A program made the position numbers and the translations under genes. Below, one piece after another: positions 26,069 to 35,665 of a stretch of 64,000 nucleotides of DNA. Every line of letters begins with the position of its first letter. Position 1 is the stretch's first letter. The stretch is from CAYTPI01 sp964439625. GTDB taxonomy: Bacteria > Chloroflexota > Anaerolineae > Aggregatilineales > UBA3940. The stretch spans positions 248,001 through 312,000 of the forward strand of contig CAYTPI010000001.1 of NCBI GenBank assembly GCA_964439625.1, written 5' to 3'. Under the pieces are notes generated by a model that saw only the letters and a list, made by a program, of their open reading frames with translations, was not told the DNA's origin and did no database searches.

Positions 26069-27793
26069 TTAACGGCTTGCTTGTCGGCTTAAGCGAATAT
26101 CATCTGGGGGAATTTCCATCAATACTACCAGCCTTGACGTAAACTCACCGAAGATCGGCCCCGCACTCTGTGAACCGAATTCAGCGATATCGGGGTTAGG
26201 GCGATCTAACTTGATCAAGACGACGAATTGTGGGTTGTCCACTGGGCCATAGCCTACGAAAGTGTGGATCGTGTTTTCCTCGTCATAACCACCAGGTATT
26301 GGAATCTGGGCTGTGCCAGTCTTACCCGCTATGCGATAACCTTCAACCAGTGCTTCAGACGACTCGCGTTCTAGGGCGTCCGCCATCATAAGGCTGACCT
26401 GAGCGGCTGTTTCTGCGGAAATTGGACGCTCTACCACGACCGGGTCAAACGTGACGATGGTGCCATTCGGGTCAATGCGTTGGTATACAATATGAGGCTG
26501 CATGAGCAGGCCATCATTTGCTAGCGCACCAAAAGCAGATACCATCTGAAGTGGCGTCGCATCTAGTCCCTGCCCGAACGAATTCGTCGCCAAGTCTGAT
26601 TCGAACCAGTTTGCATTACCAGGCCTACGCAAAGTTCCGTTGGCCTCACCTTGAAGATCGACGCCAGTTGGCTGCCCAATGTTGAACTTCTCTAGTCCAT
26701 CGTAGAAGTTGGTGGGGCCCATTCGTAAACTCAATGTTGCCGCCCCGACGTTTAATGATTGGGCCAGTAGTTCTGTCATCGTGGTGGTGCCGTAAGCCCC
26801 ACGATCCCAGTTGTAGATTTCTACTCCGGCAACTTCCAATACGCCATCATCTTCATATGTTGACCCCGGTGTTACCACACCCTGTTCGAGGGCGAGGGCC
26901 ATCGTTAAAGACTTGAATGTACTGCCCGGTTCGAACTGGTTGGTGATCGCCGGGTTGATGAATAATGAATAGTCCTGTGAATAGTAGCGGTTTGGGTCAA
27001 AGGTCGGCGCATTTGCCATCGCAAGAATTGCCCCCGTATTCGGCTCCAATACGATGATTGTGCCGCTCTCGGCCTCGTATTCTTGAAGGGCTTCCGCCAG
27101 CGTTTGCTCTGCTAAATGCTGAATTTCGATATCGAGCGTTAGGTAAATGTCCGACCCCGGCTGCCAGGCACTGGTGCTTGAGGCTTCAAACGGGATGCGG
27201 CTCTGGTCATCAACAGTGGCGCGCCCGCGCAGCAGATTATCATAGTAGCCTTCCAACCCATAATTGCCTTCACTATCAATGTTTGCAAACCCCAGAATGT
27301 GGGCGGCTAGGGTTCCATGAGGGTAATATCGACGAGGCAGTGGCTCGATGACAACGCCGCTGCCTAAATCTCTCTCAAGCAACGCTTCGCCGATTGCCGC
27401 TGAGGCTGGGCGCATTACTGGAACATAGACAGGTGCATTGCCGAACTCATCTGGTTGCATGTCCTCAAGCAGCTCATTGTATGGCAGGCCGGTAACGGCG
27501 CTAATCTCTTGAGCGACTATTTCCTGATCATAGATGATGCTGGGTGATAAGCTGATTTCATATTCAACAGCATTGGTTGCCAATAAGATGTTATTGCGGT
27601 CATAGATTTCACCGCGCGGCGGGCGCACAGTAACCTGATAGCGATATTGGGTCAGCGCTGTTTCAGCGAAATAGCCGGCATCGGTGCCCAGGTGACCAAG
27701 ATAGAGAATCACGAGGCGGTAAACCAATTGAGCGACGATCAACCCCATGACGATGCCAACAAACGCGAGTCGGCGGTTTAGCCGCGTGTTCAT
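26069..27793 (-). CDS. ftsI: Peptidoglycan transpeptidase, FtsI/PBP2 class B
   Basis: A class B penicillin-binding protein of 574 residues that cross-links peptidoglycan at the septum or side wall. One N-terminal membrane helix (about 9-31), a dimerisation domain with RGEIYDRN (60-67), and a transpeptidase domain with S291-TFK, S346-LN and AGKTGTAQ. Its ATG overlaps the stop of the upstream FtsL-like gene by four bases. No mraY, murE or other dcw genes adjoin it, so the division cluster is split here. Whether it is FtsI or an elongation PBP2 cannot be decided from sequence alone, but the FtsL-like partner favours division. Confidence 0.9.
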   Translation of the reverse strand: MNTRLNRRLAFVGIVMGLIVAQLVYRLVILYLGHLGTDAGYFAETALTQYRYQVTVRPPRGEIYDRNNILLATNAVEYEISLSPSIIYDQEIVAQEISAVTGLPYNELLEDMQPDEFGNAPVYVPVMRPASAAIGEALLERDLGSGVVIEPLPRRYYPHGTLAAHILGFANIDSEGNYGLEGYYDNLLRGRATVDDQSRIPFEASSTSAWQPGSDIYLTLDIEIQHLAEQTLAEALQEYEAESGTIIVLEPNTGAILAMANAPTFDPNRYYSQDYSLFINPAITNQFEPGSTFKSLTMALALEQGVVTPGSTYEDDGVLEVAGVEIYNWDRGAYGTTTMTELLAQSLNVGAATLSLRMGPTNFYDGLEKFNIGQPTGVDLQGEANGTLRRPGNANWFESDLATNSFGQGLDATPLQMVSAFGALANDGLLMQPHIVYQRIDPNGTIVTFDPVVVERPISAETAAQVSLMMADALERESSEALVEGYRIAGKTGTAQIPIPGGYDEENTIHTFVGYGPVDNPQFVVLIKLDRPNPDIAEFGSQSAGPIFGEFTSRLVVLMEIPPDDIRLSRQASR

Positions 27794-28302
27794 TCTGCCT
27801 CTCTTTGGTCATCGTTTGCGTCTGTTCTGCTGAACTGCTCATTCAACTGAGTCAACTGTTCGCTCAACCAGCTTTCTAGTGTTTCATCATACTCAGGGAC
27901 TGATTCATCAATTGCTGGTACGACGATAGGGTCTGTCTCAGCGGGCACTTCGATGTCAGAGAGGTCTAAATAGATTACATCTTCGGCATCTGCTAAACTG
28001 TATCCACGACGTTCAGCTTCGTCCAACAGCCTTGGGACGCTGCGCAGCGCTGCAATCTCTGACCGTAATTGGGCGTTTTGCTGTACCAACAGCTCACGCT
28101 GTTCTTCCAAATCTTGCAGCCTGCGCCCTGCTGCTGCTGTCCGGCTGGCTTGTGCGAGGTACAAAGCACCGATCAAGGCGACAACAATCACACCAACCAG
28201 CAGCAGTGAGGTGTTTTGCGTCTCAGTGCGCCAGCGTGCCTGTTGAAAGGTGCGCTCTATCCAGTTGTTATCTTGTGCATCTTGGTCTGTTTGATCAGCC
28301 AC
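27790..28302 (-). CDS. FtsL/DivIC-like bitopic division protein
   Basis: A 170-residue protein with an acidic cytoplasmic N-terminus, one membrane helix (about residues 32-52, LLLVGVIVVALIGALYL), and a coiled coil (about 57-90, RRLQDLEEQRELLVQQNAQLRSEIAALR written in segments of heptads). This is the architecture of septum initiators FtsL and DivIC. A long acidic C-terminal tail follows. It sits directly upstream of the class B PBP with an ATGA overlap, which is the usual position of ftsL. Confidence 0.65.
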   Translation of the reverse strand: MADQTDQDAQDNNWIERTFQQARWRTETQNTSLLLVGVIVVALIGALYLAQASRTAAAGRRLQDLEEQRELLVQQNAQLRSEIAALRSVPRLLDEAERRGYSLADAEDVIYLDLSDIEVPAETDPIVVPAIDESVPEYDETLESWLSEQLTQLNEQFSRTDANDDQREAE

Positions 28303-28399
28303 AGTAATTCATATGTGATCTTTCAGCTTACTGGCGGACATTATACCAAACAACAGACGCTGTGCCGCTTCATCACTAGGCCGGGTGGTGTACGACGCA

Positions 28400-29881
28400 T
28401 CAGCAGGGCATAACAGTCAACGCCTCATACTGTGTAGGCTGTTCCGTGCCGTCCGGCAGCACCGATGGTCGTCGAATGAAGATTACCTGTACACCTAAAA
28501 TTGGCTCATCTATGAAGGCGGCGGTTTCCTGCGCACCCTGACAGTAATACGTTGCGATGCCATCCAAGAGGACGTCGCGGCCTGCTGCCCCTAAATTTTC
28601 CTGATACTTTGTAACTCGCATCAAAGGCCCCAGCCAGTGGTTATCCCGCGAAGCATCTGGAATTTGTTGGAGACGTTCTCCGCTCCGCAGATCATAAACG
28701 CTCTGCTGGTTGGTACCGATCACAGCGATCCACCAGCTTTGTCGTGTGGGTGTTGGTGAGAACATACGCCAACTTTGGTTGAGGCCGACGGCATACATCC
28801 CTTTGCTGGCGAAGCCGGGCAAGCGCTCGATCATCGCTTTACCATTAATCGGCACCCCGCTGATGTTCCACCATAGCACACCCAGCATCACCAGCCCCAA
28901 ACAGACGGTCATTAATCCCCGAGTAGCTGCCAACCCAATCGGCATCGCGTCCACGTCTTGGGTTAAGGGCGAGTGCTCATCGGAGGGCAACCCGAGTTGG
29001 CGCAACAGCCAGACGATCCATCGATCTTCAAAAAATAGCAAATAGCTGAGCAACATTAATGGAGTAAAGTTAGGAATAGCCATCAATACCCCGATACCGG
29101 CGTGTAATAACGTGCCACCTGCTATGCCAATCGCTTTGAGAGCCGGTTGAAAATAAGGCATTAGGAATAGAAACGGGATCGCCACCTCGATTATGATGGT
29201 GTAATAATTGAGGCTCTTCAACAGCCAAATGGGGGCGATATCAAAGAACAGTGCGCCGGTAGGTTGCACCAATGGCTCAATTTGTAGCGCATACCAGATG
29301 CCATCACCTGCCAGCCAAATCGGGCTGATCAGCTTGAACAAACCGGTAAAAAAGTACAGTAATACGATCTGTAGTTGAATTAGCTTGACGGGGAAGGCAA
29401 AGGTTGTATTTCGCGTAATGGTTTGCCCGTCATGTGCTTTCGCTTCCAGCCAGGCATCGACCGAGTAGTGCTTCGCCAGTGGGATAAAGATCATCCAAAA
29501 ACTCAGTAAGCGCATCAGGTCGTCCGCAGAATCCAATATGAACGGATTACGATTGTGGATCGACAAAAGCAATACAAAATTGAGTGCAGCCACGGTGCGC
29601 GTCTTGTAGCCAATTATCAGCAAGGCAACGATTACTAGCCAAATAAGCAGATACAGAGTCACCTGCCATGGTTCACCGAACAGATATAGCAGCGACAAAC
29701 GTGGGATGCTACTGGCTGAACGGATAGTTTCCCGAGAGGTATAGCCAGCGTCACTTAGAAAGAGGCGGCCAACAAACAAATAGTAGACGCCCACCTTAAG
29801 CAAGAGCAGACCAAATGCGATTCGGAAAATGCTGAGGGGGCGGGTGGGGACCTCACCAAACCAATTGTTGGTCGTCACCAT
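28400..29881 (-). CDS. HTTM domain membrane protein (vitamin K-dependent carboxylase-like)
   Basis: A 493-residue multi-pass membrane protein. The N-terminal half has the HTTM pattern with RPLSIFRIAFGLLL, SIHNRNPFILDSADDLMRLL and FIPLAKHYSVD, plus about ten hydrophobic helices; the last 130 residues are soluble and contain RMFSPTPTRQSWWI. HTTM proteins share the fold of gamma-glutamyl carboxylase, but most bacterial ones have no proven reaction. It starts one base after the stop of pdeM and is probably co-transcribed with it. Confidence 0.75.
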   Translation of the reverse strand: MVTTNNWFGEVPTRPLSIFRIAFGLLLLKVGVYYLFVGRLFLSDAGYTSRETIRSASSIPRLSLLYLFGEPWQVTLYLLIWLVIVALLIIGYKTRTVAALNFVLLLSIHNRNPFILDSADDLMRLLSFWMIFIPLAKHYSVDAWLEAKAHDGQTITRNTTFAFPVKLIQLQIVLLYFFTGLFKLISPIWLAGDGIWYALQIEPLVQPTGALFFDIAPIWLLKSLNYYTIIIEVAIPFLFLMPYFQPALKAIGIAGGTLLHAGIGVLMAIPNFTPLMLLSYLLFFEDRWIVWLLRQLGLPSDEHSPLTQDVDAMPIGLAATRGLMTVCLGLVMLGVLWWNISGVPINGKAMIERLPGFASKGMYAVGLNQSWRMFSPTPTRQSWWIAVIGTNQQSVYDLRSGERLQQIPDASRDNHWLGPLMRVTKYQENLGAAGRDVLLDGIATYYCQGAQETAAFIDEPILGVQVIFIRRPSVLPDGTEQPTQYEALTVMPC

Positions 29882-29882
29882 G

Positions 29883-30554
29883 TTAACTGACTGTAACCAC
29901 CTGCGAGTCTGCGATTACATATACCGCGTCCCCAGCCTTCGCTTTGATCGCAGCGCCGGATGAGAACTCGGTGAAAGCGGGCAATACGCCAGTCGTCTCT
30001 GTAAACCAGAAACAGGGCAGCTTGACCACTTGCTTACCAGCGCCAATTAGGCGGGCAGCGGGGTGAATGTGCCCAGCAAGTAGGTAGGCATCAGGTTTTG
30101 CAAACGGTTTGTGGGCAAGCGTAAACGTCCCATCATTAAATGGCGAGTCAACGCAGTGAATATTCAGGTAGCCGGGCGGGTCACCCGTGTGATGATCATG
30201 ATTACCACGCACATTGATGATATCGAGCTTAGGATGCTTGTTACGCCATGCAGCCAATGCTGCTAAAACATCTGGGCTGCAACCTTCTTCAGCGTGAAAC
30301 AGATCACCAAGGATACGCAGTCGCGCTGCTTTGGTCTTTTGTAGCAAAGAATCTAAGCGCTGAAGCGCCGGCTGCAAGAAGTTCTGTGGAACCGCTATCC
30401 CAAATGATCGAAAAAAGGCCGCCTTACCAAAATGTGTATCGGTAATATAGAGAGTTCTGGTAGTCGCGAGGAACATGGCTCGCTCTGGCAGCAGCAAGAC
30501 GGATGTTCCATTTGGCAAGTTGATCGTAAGCGCTTCGTTTGCTTGAATGTGCAT
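29883..30554 (-). CDS. pdeM: PdeM-type metallophosphoesterase (DNA-repair associated)
   Basis: A 223-residue calcineurin-fold phosphoesterase. Metal-binding motifs in order are DTHFGK, GDLFH, GNHDHH and GHIHPAAR. The spacing and the N-terminal ALTINLPNGTSVLLLPERAMF match the ligase-associated DNA damage response endonuclease PdeM, which normally accompanies an ATP-dependent ligase and helicase. Those partners are absent here; instead an HTTM membrane protein follows one base downstream. It is divergent from the histidine kinase gene. Confidence 0.82.
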   Translation of the reverse strand: MHIQANEALTINLPNGTSVLLLPERAMFLATTRTLYITDTHFGKAAFFRSFGIAVPQNFLQPALQRLDSLLQKTKAARLRILGDLFHAEEGCSPDVLAALAAWRNKHPKLDIINVRGNHDHHTGDPPGYLNIHCVDSPFNDGTFTLAHKPFAKPDAYLLAGHIHPAARLIGAGKQVVKLPCFWFTETTGVLPAFTEFSSGAAIKAKAGDAVYVIADSQVVTVS

Positions 30555-30677
30555 TGTTTGTGGATCAAAAGTAGAATAAGGTTTGACGCACTAATTATAC
30601 ACGTTGCACCAAGTGGCTGAGCAACCATTTGCCACTTCCTATACAATGATAGCAACTCGTTGAGGAACAACCCACTT

Positions 30678-32045
30678 ATGCGTGCTTCCGATTTACAAGT
30701 GCTGCCATTTTTTTCGACGCTGCCGGTTGAAGAAATTGAGTGGATCGCCACCCATGCTTTGGTAATTAGCTTGGAAGAGGGGCAGTACCTTGTCACAGAA
30801 GGTGCTGTTGTCGCGCAGTTTCACGTCGTTATAGACGGTCGATTGATGCTAACGCGCTCGACTGCGGACTCGCTGGTTGTGGTTGGCTCACAATATCCTG
30901 GTAATTATGGAGGCATACTGCCCTTGTTAAGTGGTGAGCCCTCCCCCTTCAACATTGAGGCTGCTATCGATAGCCAGCTCCTAGCCTTGGACAAAGAACT
31001 GTTTCAGCAGTTCACGGTCGCGTGCCCCACAGCCGCTCAGCTTGTATTGTCTGACTTGCCGCCGGATGACGATATCGATGCGAAACAAGCAGACTACATC
31101 ACAACGATGGGTAAGCTAACCGCCAGCTTACTGCATGAGTTAAACATGCCTGCAGTCACCTCGAATGATGCTGCCAGTATGTTGGCAATGCTGCTGCCCC
31201 AGTTGCACAGGACATCATTTGAATTAGATACCGTTGGCCTCTCATTTGAAGAACTTGAAAATCTGTTAGCGTTCGAACAACGCATTCATTCTAGTGGTGG
31301 GGAACGTCCACTGCTAGCACCAGAAGCACACGCTGCCTTAGAGCGTGAGGTCAGTGTGTGGCTATCGACGAGAGATGTCGAAAACAGCGAGGATGCTGCG
31401 CTGACGTTTGTCTCTGCAGGTATTACGCCGACAGAGCTAAACCGTCTGGCTGACGAACTACCTGCAACTAGCCTAATACCTGCGGTTAATTGGTTAGCGT
31501 TATCGTTAGAAGCAGCCCGTCTCCTTGATGAGATCCGCCTGAGTACATCACGAATTCGTAATTTGATAAGCGGTCTCCAGATGTACTCATACCTCGCTGA
31601 GCCGGTTCGCGAAGCAGTTGACATCCACGAGCTACTTGAGACAACACTTAAATCGATGCGCTATAAGTTACGCACGGTCAATGTCGATAGGACATTCGCT
31701 GATCAACTGCCGACTGTCTACGCTAACCGTTCACAGTTAGAGCAAGTGTGGATGAACCTGATTGATAATGCGCTTGATGCTATGGATGGTGAGGGACACC
31801 TGACGTTGGTAACGTCGGCCACCGAAAGAATAGTATCGGTTGAGGTACAGGATGATGGTTCGGGTATTCGCCCTGAGCATCTTGATAGCATCTTTCAACC
31901 GTTCTATACCACCAAAGAAGTTGCGCAAGGAACGGGCCTCGGGTTGGACATGACGTATCGCATTATCAAACAGCATAATGGTGATATAGACGTGCAGTCT
32001 AAACCCGGTATGACCCGCTTTATTGTGACTTTGCCTGTTGCCTAA
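30678..32045 (+). CDS. Sensor histidine kinase with N-terminal cyclic-nucleotide-binding domain
   Basis: A soluble 455-residue kinase with no membrane helix. Residues about 5-115 form a CRP-like cNMP-binding domain (LPFFSTLPVEEIEWIA and the later beta-roll); the dimerisation helix holds the phosphoacceptor H153 in LLHELNMP; the C-terminal ATPase shows NLIDNALDAMDG, DDGSGI, FQPFYTTK and GTGLGLDM. The ATG has AGGA 11 bases upstream; a TTG six codons earlier is less likely. No response regulator is adjacent, the nearest being the receiver-only gene at 39201. Its 3' end overlaps the convergent membrane protein gene by four bases. Confidence 0.85.
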   Translation: MRASDLQVLPFFSTLPVEEIEWIATHALVISLEEGQYLVTEGAVVAQFHVVIDGRLMLTRSTADSLVVVGSQYPGNYGGILPLLSGEPSPFNIEAAIDSQLLALDKELFQQFTVACPTAAQLVLSDLPPDDDIDAKQADYITTMGKLTASLLHELNMPAVTSNDAASMLAMLLPQLHRTSFELDTVGLSFEELENLLAFEQRIHSSGGERPLLAPEAHAALEREVSVWLSTRDVENSEDAALTFVSAGITPTELNRLADELPATSLIPAVNWLALSLEAARLLDEIRLSTSRIRNLISGLQMYSYLAEPVREAVDIHELLETTLKSMRYKLRTVNVDRTFADQLPTVYANRSQLEQVWMNLIDNALDAMDGEGHLTLVTSATERIVSVEVQDDGSGIRPEHLDSIFQPFYTTKEVAQGTGLGLDMTYRIIKQHNGDIDVQSKPGMTRFIVTLPVA

Positions 32046-33469
32046 CGAATGCTAACCAGGGCACTCTCTGTGATGGCCTGACGCTCCACAATGTATTGCT
32101 GATGGTATGGGTTAACCAACGCAACACTGACTTCGTATTGACCCTTTTCCATTTCTGGTAGGATTATGCTGCCATCATAGATTGATTTGATATGCTGCCC
32201 ATCGATGTAAAGATGAGCATGTCCAGCAGGATTGTTGGTTGTTTGCTCTGCTCCTTCTTCTGACCAGACGAAATTTTCAGTCAAAACATTGACTTGCGTT
32301 CCGTGCTCGGTATCTACGATGTCAAGTTGGACGGTCGGCGTATCTTCTGTGACAAGCGAAATAGCTTCAGCACCACAGACCTCACCCGCTAGGGCCATGG
32401 CAACGTCATCGACGTTATTACGCCACACTTGCTGTGCCATTGCGGAATACGGCACCATGAAGATAGCTAGGGCTAGGACAAAATTAACTGATGCGAACGC
32501 AGTGCGCAGTGGCAGCCGTTTATGCAGCGCAACAGGCGTTTTGTAGACTTCGCCGGGGCCTTGCAGCAAAAAGGCGATCAACGCGCCGTGGATGATTGTA
32601 TGACCGATCACTTCAACCTTGCCGAATACAAGCGTCGTTGTGAAGAAGACCAGCGTGATCACCAATGATAAAGGGCGACCCAGCAAGCCAATCACTAATA
32701 AATAACCCAACGCTAGTTCAACAAATGCGGCCCCTACCAGAAAGAACTCAAGCGGGAAGCCGAGTGCAAGTTGCGGGTTCTGTTCCAGGATGTATAAGCT
32801 CCATTGTGGGTAGATCAATTTCTCTAACCCTACCCAGAGCAATGAGAACCCGACGGCAATATACAAGGCTGGAGTCCCCGTACCTTTGATCGTTATATTG
32901 TCTAACCGATGGACGATCAGAAACCATGCTACACCGATAAATAGAGCGTAGTCCAGCATGTAGAATATGCCGTACTGCGTGACACCGATGGCGTACAATC
33001 CGATCAATCCGACCCCAGCGGCAGGTGTTGTTTCTTTAAACAGCAGGAGAAGCGCAATAGCAAATTGCAGCCAACCCACCCATGCACCTAGAATGTCTAA
33101 TTCTGGAACAAGGAGCGCATCCGCTTGCCAAGACATAAGTAAGGTTGCGCCAGTGGCTATGCGCATCACGACATATGCGCTGTCTTTGCGATCATCGAGC
33201 CATTGGTTGACTCGCTGGTACCATGTTGCCCCCTCAAGGCCGCGATCAATAAGCACGGCAGCCCCAATAGCGACAAAGGTTAGGGCCGTCATACCGAGGA
33301 ATAATGGTGAAACAACCTGCTGAAGCGTTAGAGGTTGATCAGCAAAGCTGAAGTCAGAAAACCACTTGACGTGTGCGGCAGCGATGTTCGGAGTCAGTAA
33401 AAGTGCGGTTACAGTAAGGAAGGCAACAAACACTGGATGAACGTGACGATTTGCAAATCGACGAAGCAT
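32042..33469 (-). CDS. DoxX-like membrane protein with C-terminal extracytoplasmic domain
   Basis: A 475-residue protein: signal peptide or first helix (residues 13-34), then about ten helices including two DoxX-like four-helix sets (LLWVGLEKLIYPQWSLYIL with the usual proline/glutamate pattern), and a soluble C-terminal domain with GHAHLYIDGQHIKSIYDG and GQYEVSVAL, resembling DUF4399-type beta-sandwiches. The histidines there could bind copper, but this is a guess. The function is unknown. It lies downstream of the DUF4126 gene on the same strand with a hairpin between them. Confidence 0.6.
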   Translation of the reverse strand: MLRRFANRHVHPVFVAFLTVTALLLTPNIAAAHVKWFSDFSFADQPLTLQQVVSPLFLGMTALTFVAIGAAVLIDRGLEGATWYQRVNQWLDDRKDSAYVVMRIATGATLLMSWQADALLVPELDILGAWVGWLQFAIALLLLFKETTPAAGVGLIGLYAIGVTQYGIFYMLDYALFIGVAWFLIVHRLDNITIKGTGTPALYIAVGFSLLWVGLEKLIYPQWSLYILEQNPQLALGFPLEFFLVGAAFVELALGYLLVIGLLGRPLSLVITLVFFTTTLVFGKVEVIGHTIIHGALIAFLLQGPGEVYKTPVALHKRLPLRTAFASVNFVLALAIFMVPYSAMAQQVWRNNVDDVAMALAGEVCGAEAISLVTEDTPTVQLDIVDTEHGTQVNVLTENFVWSEEGAEQTTNNPAGHAHLYIDGQHIKSIYDGSIILPEMEKGQYEVSVALVNPYHQQYIVERQAITESALVSIR

Positions 33470-33499
33470 ACGGGTTATTCTTCTTTAGAACTAAAATCC

Positions 33500-33521
33500 A
33501 GACAGTTTTGTGACACTGTCT
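33500..33521. other. Intergenic hairpin
   Basis: AGACAGT (33500-33506) pairs perfectly with ACTGTCT (33515-33521) around an 8-base loop, between the DUF4126 gene and the DoxX-like gene (both - strand). On the - strand GGATTTTAG follows, so it may be a weak terminator. Confidence 0.4.
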
Positions 33522-33565
33522 AGATAATAAAGCCAATTGTGAGTTTGTTTCAAAAAGACGTTACA

Positions 33566-34639
33566 TCAACCACTTGCTGGTGCTGCTTTTGCTTTGCTGG
33601 CCTTGACTTCTTCGGGGATCACAATATGACCGTCTTGCTCGAGCAGGTTCATCAGGGAGCGACTGGATCGTAAGCCGATGTATAGACCACCCATGACAAG
33701 CATCACAGTGAGCCAAGTACCAATAATCGGTGGGACAATCAGTAGTGGCGGCACCGGTGCTGTTGCGCCGAGCATCAGTGTGGTTAACGTCGGTATACCA
33801 AGAATTAAGAGGAGCAGCCAAAGCACCCAGAAGAACAGACGGGTGAAGCCTCGCGCATTGTAATCCCAAACAAACGCGCCAGCCCCCCAAATTAGACTTT
33901 CTACGGCGATTGCCCAGCCGGCCTTGGGCTGAGTTTCCATTAAGCGGAAGATTTTACCAACGCCTTTTGCGAGCTTATACAGCAGATATAACCCATATAG
34001 TGCAGCCCCAACGACGATTGTTGACACAACGGCCAACAGCGCTATCAGTAGACGTGGGTCAACTTCGCTAAGCCAGATGAATAATGCCACGATCACCACA
34101 GAAAGAATACTTTCCGCCGTCGCCCAAAACGCAGGGCCAGTTGGGGTGCCTTCAATGCCTGCGGCTGTGCCTAGTGAGCGCTTACTGATTGCCTTCGCTC
34201 CGTTAAGAGTCAGCGCAATGGCGGACGAACCAGCCATCATAGCAGCACCTGTCGGTGTAATGTTACCTTCTGGGTGAACGAGATTGATGGCCTCGAGGCT
34301 GGCTTGTAACGAGGGGTCGATGTTGGCAATCACACCAACAGCAGCAGCCGCGACCAGAGCAGAAGATGCTGGAATAATAAAGCCATGGACAAAACCGCTG
34401 ATTGTATCAAGAATGTTTCCGATGCCCGGAGCAACTAAAGTACTGTATGCTGGGGCTACAACCAAGACCCACAGGACACCGACTGTCCCCATAAAGAACC
34501 AGCTTTCCATAAAATTAAAGCTGGGCCCAAGTTCTATCAGGTTAAAACGACTCGCTGCTGACAGAGCTAGCAAGAAAGCGTATTGATTCGTAACACCAAC
34601 CAGACCACCGGCTGACATGGCAGAAAGTAATACTTGCAT
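33566..34639 (-). CDS. DUF4126-family membrane protein
   Basis: A 357-residue inner-membrane protein with about eight hydrophobic helices. The N-terminus (LLSAMSAGGLVGVTNQYAFLLALSAASRF) and the internal GAAMMAGSSAIALTLNGAKA fit the DUF4126 family, whose function is unknown; the second half is an additional helix set. The C-terminal tail is soluble and basic. It may share a transcript with the DoxX-like gene, about 96 bases downstream. Confidence 0.6.
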   Translation of the reverse strand: MQVLLSAMSAGGLVGVTNQYAFLLALSAASRFNLIELGPSFNFMESWFFMGTVGVLWVLVVAPAYSTLVAPGIGNILDTISGFVHGFIIPASSALVAAAAVGVIANIDPSLQASLEAINLVHPEGNITPTGAAMMAGSSAIALTLNGAKAISKRSLGTAAGIEGTPTGPAFWATAESILSVVIVALFIWLSEVDPRLLIALLAVVSTIVVGAALYGLYLLYKLAKGVGKIFRLMETQPKAGWAIAVESLIWGAGAFVWDYNARGFTRLFFWVLWLLLLILGIPTLTTLMLGATAPVPPLLIVPPIIGTWLTVMLVMGGLYIGLRSSRSLMNLLEQDGHIVIPEEVKASKAKAAPASG

Positions 34640-34743
34640 CCAATAAAATCCTTTTCGTCACATAGCACTGATGCGTACAGATTTTCCTACGTAGATTGTA
34701 TCAAGGTGGTTTCGGGTTTGTGGAAATCTCTCAAAAATTGGGG

Positions 34744-35664
34744 CTACCAACGACCGATTAACTCAACTTCTAGTTCGAGCGCCACGCTATGGTCTCGCAT
34801 GACGACTTCTTGCACATGCTCTGCTAGATTGTAGACGTTGGTGGCGGTTGCGTTATCCACGTTCAAAAAAAAATTGGCATGCTTTGTTGATATCTGTGCT
34901 CCGCCAATCTGTTTGCCCTTAAGACCACTGGCATCAATCAAGCGCCCAGCATAATCATCCTTAGGATTTTTGAACATGCTGCCAATCGTAGCGCCAGGTG
35001 GCTGCGTCCGTTTGCGATATGTATTGTATTCCTCCATCCGCTCTTTGATCGCATCTGGCGAGTCTGGTGTGAATTCGAGAATGCAGCTCAAAATAACAGC
35101 ATTCAGCTTTGTTTGTTTCAGCATCGATGTTCGGTAGCCGAACGCCATCGTGTCTTTGCTCCATGTTACCTCCGGTTCTTCGGGAGTCGTAGCATAAACG
35201 AATGTAGCTGAGTCGCTCATATCTGCGCCATGTGCGCCTGCGTTACCATAGATGGCTCCACCGAGCGTGCCAGGGACCCCAATGGCCCACTCAAAGCCGC
35301 TTAGACCGCGTTGAGCGCAAGCTCTGGCAAGTTTAATCGTGCTGATGCCGCTTTCTGCTAGGCAAAGTTTTCCAGTAAAGCGCACGTTATTAGCCTTGTT
35401 ATTGATGACAATTCCGTCAACCCCATTATCTGAGACGAGGATATTGCTTCCACCGCCCAGCACTGTCAAGGGTTGGTCGTATGCCCAGGCGATTTGTGCG
35501 GCACTCATTAAGTCTTCGGTTGAGTGGGCCGTCAATAAAACACAGGCGGGGCCGCCAATCCGTGCGGAGGTGTGTTTCGCAACGGGCTCATCATAGGTGA
35601 CGCGATCACCAAAGCGTGCGGACAATGCCTCACACATGGGGATGGACCTGCATGTATTTTTCAA
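34744..35664 (-). CDS. murB: UDP-N-acetylenolpyruvoylglucosamine reductase
   Basis: Reduces UDP-GlcNAc-enolpyruvate to UDP-MurNAc with NADPH and FAD in peptidoglycan synthesis. The 306-residue protein has the FAD-binding LGGGSNILVSDNGVDG, GVPGTLGGAIYGNAGAHG, the catalytic serine in GSMFKNP and the C-terminal glutamate in LELEVELIG. A TTG start at 35664 is chosen because GGAGGGGGG lies just upstream; the ATG nine codons later would also give a near full-length protein. It begins one base after the vanW stop, so the two are one operon. Confidence 0.94.
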   Translation of the reverse strand: MKNTCRSIPMCEALSARFGDRVTYDEPVAKHTSARIGGPACVLLTAHSTEDLMSAAQIAWAYDQPLTVLGGGSNILVSDNGVDGIVINNKANNVRFTGKLCLAESGISTIKLARACAQRGLSGFEWAIGVPGTLGGAIYGNAGAHGADMSDSATFVYATTPEEPEVTWSKDTMAFGYRTSMLKQTKLNAVILSCILEFTPDSPDAIKERMEEYNTYRKRTQPPGATIGSMFKNPKDDYAGRLIDASGLKGKQIGGAQISTKHANFFLNVDNATATNVYNLAEHVQEVVMRDHSVALELEVELIGRW

Positions 35665-35665
35665 C

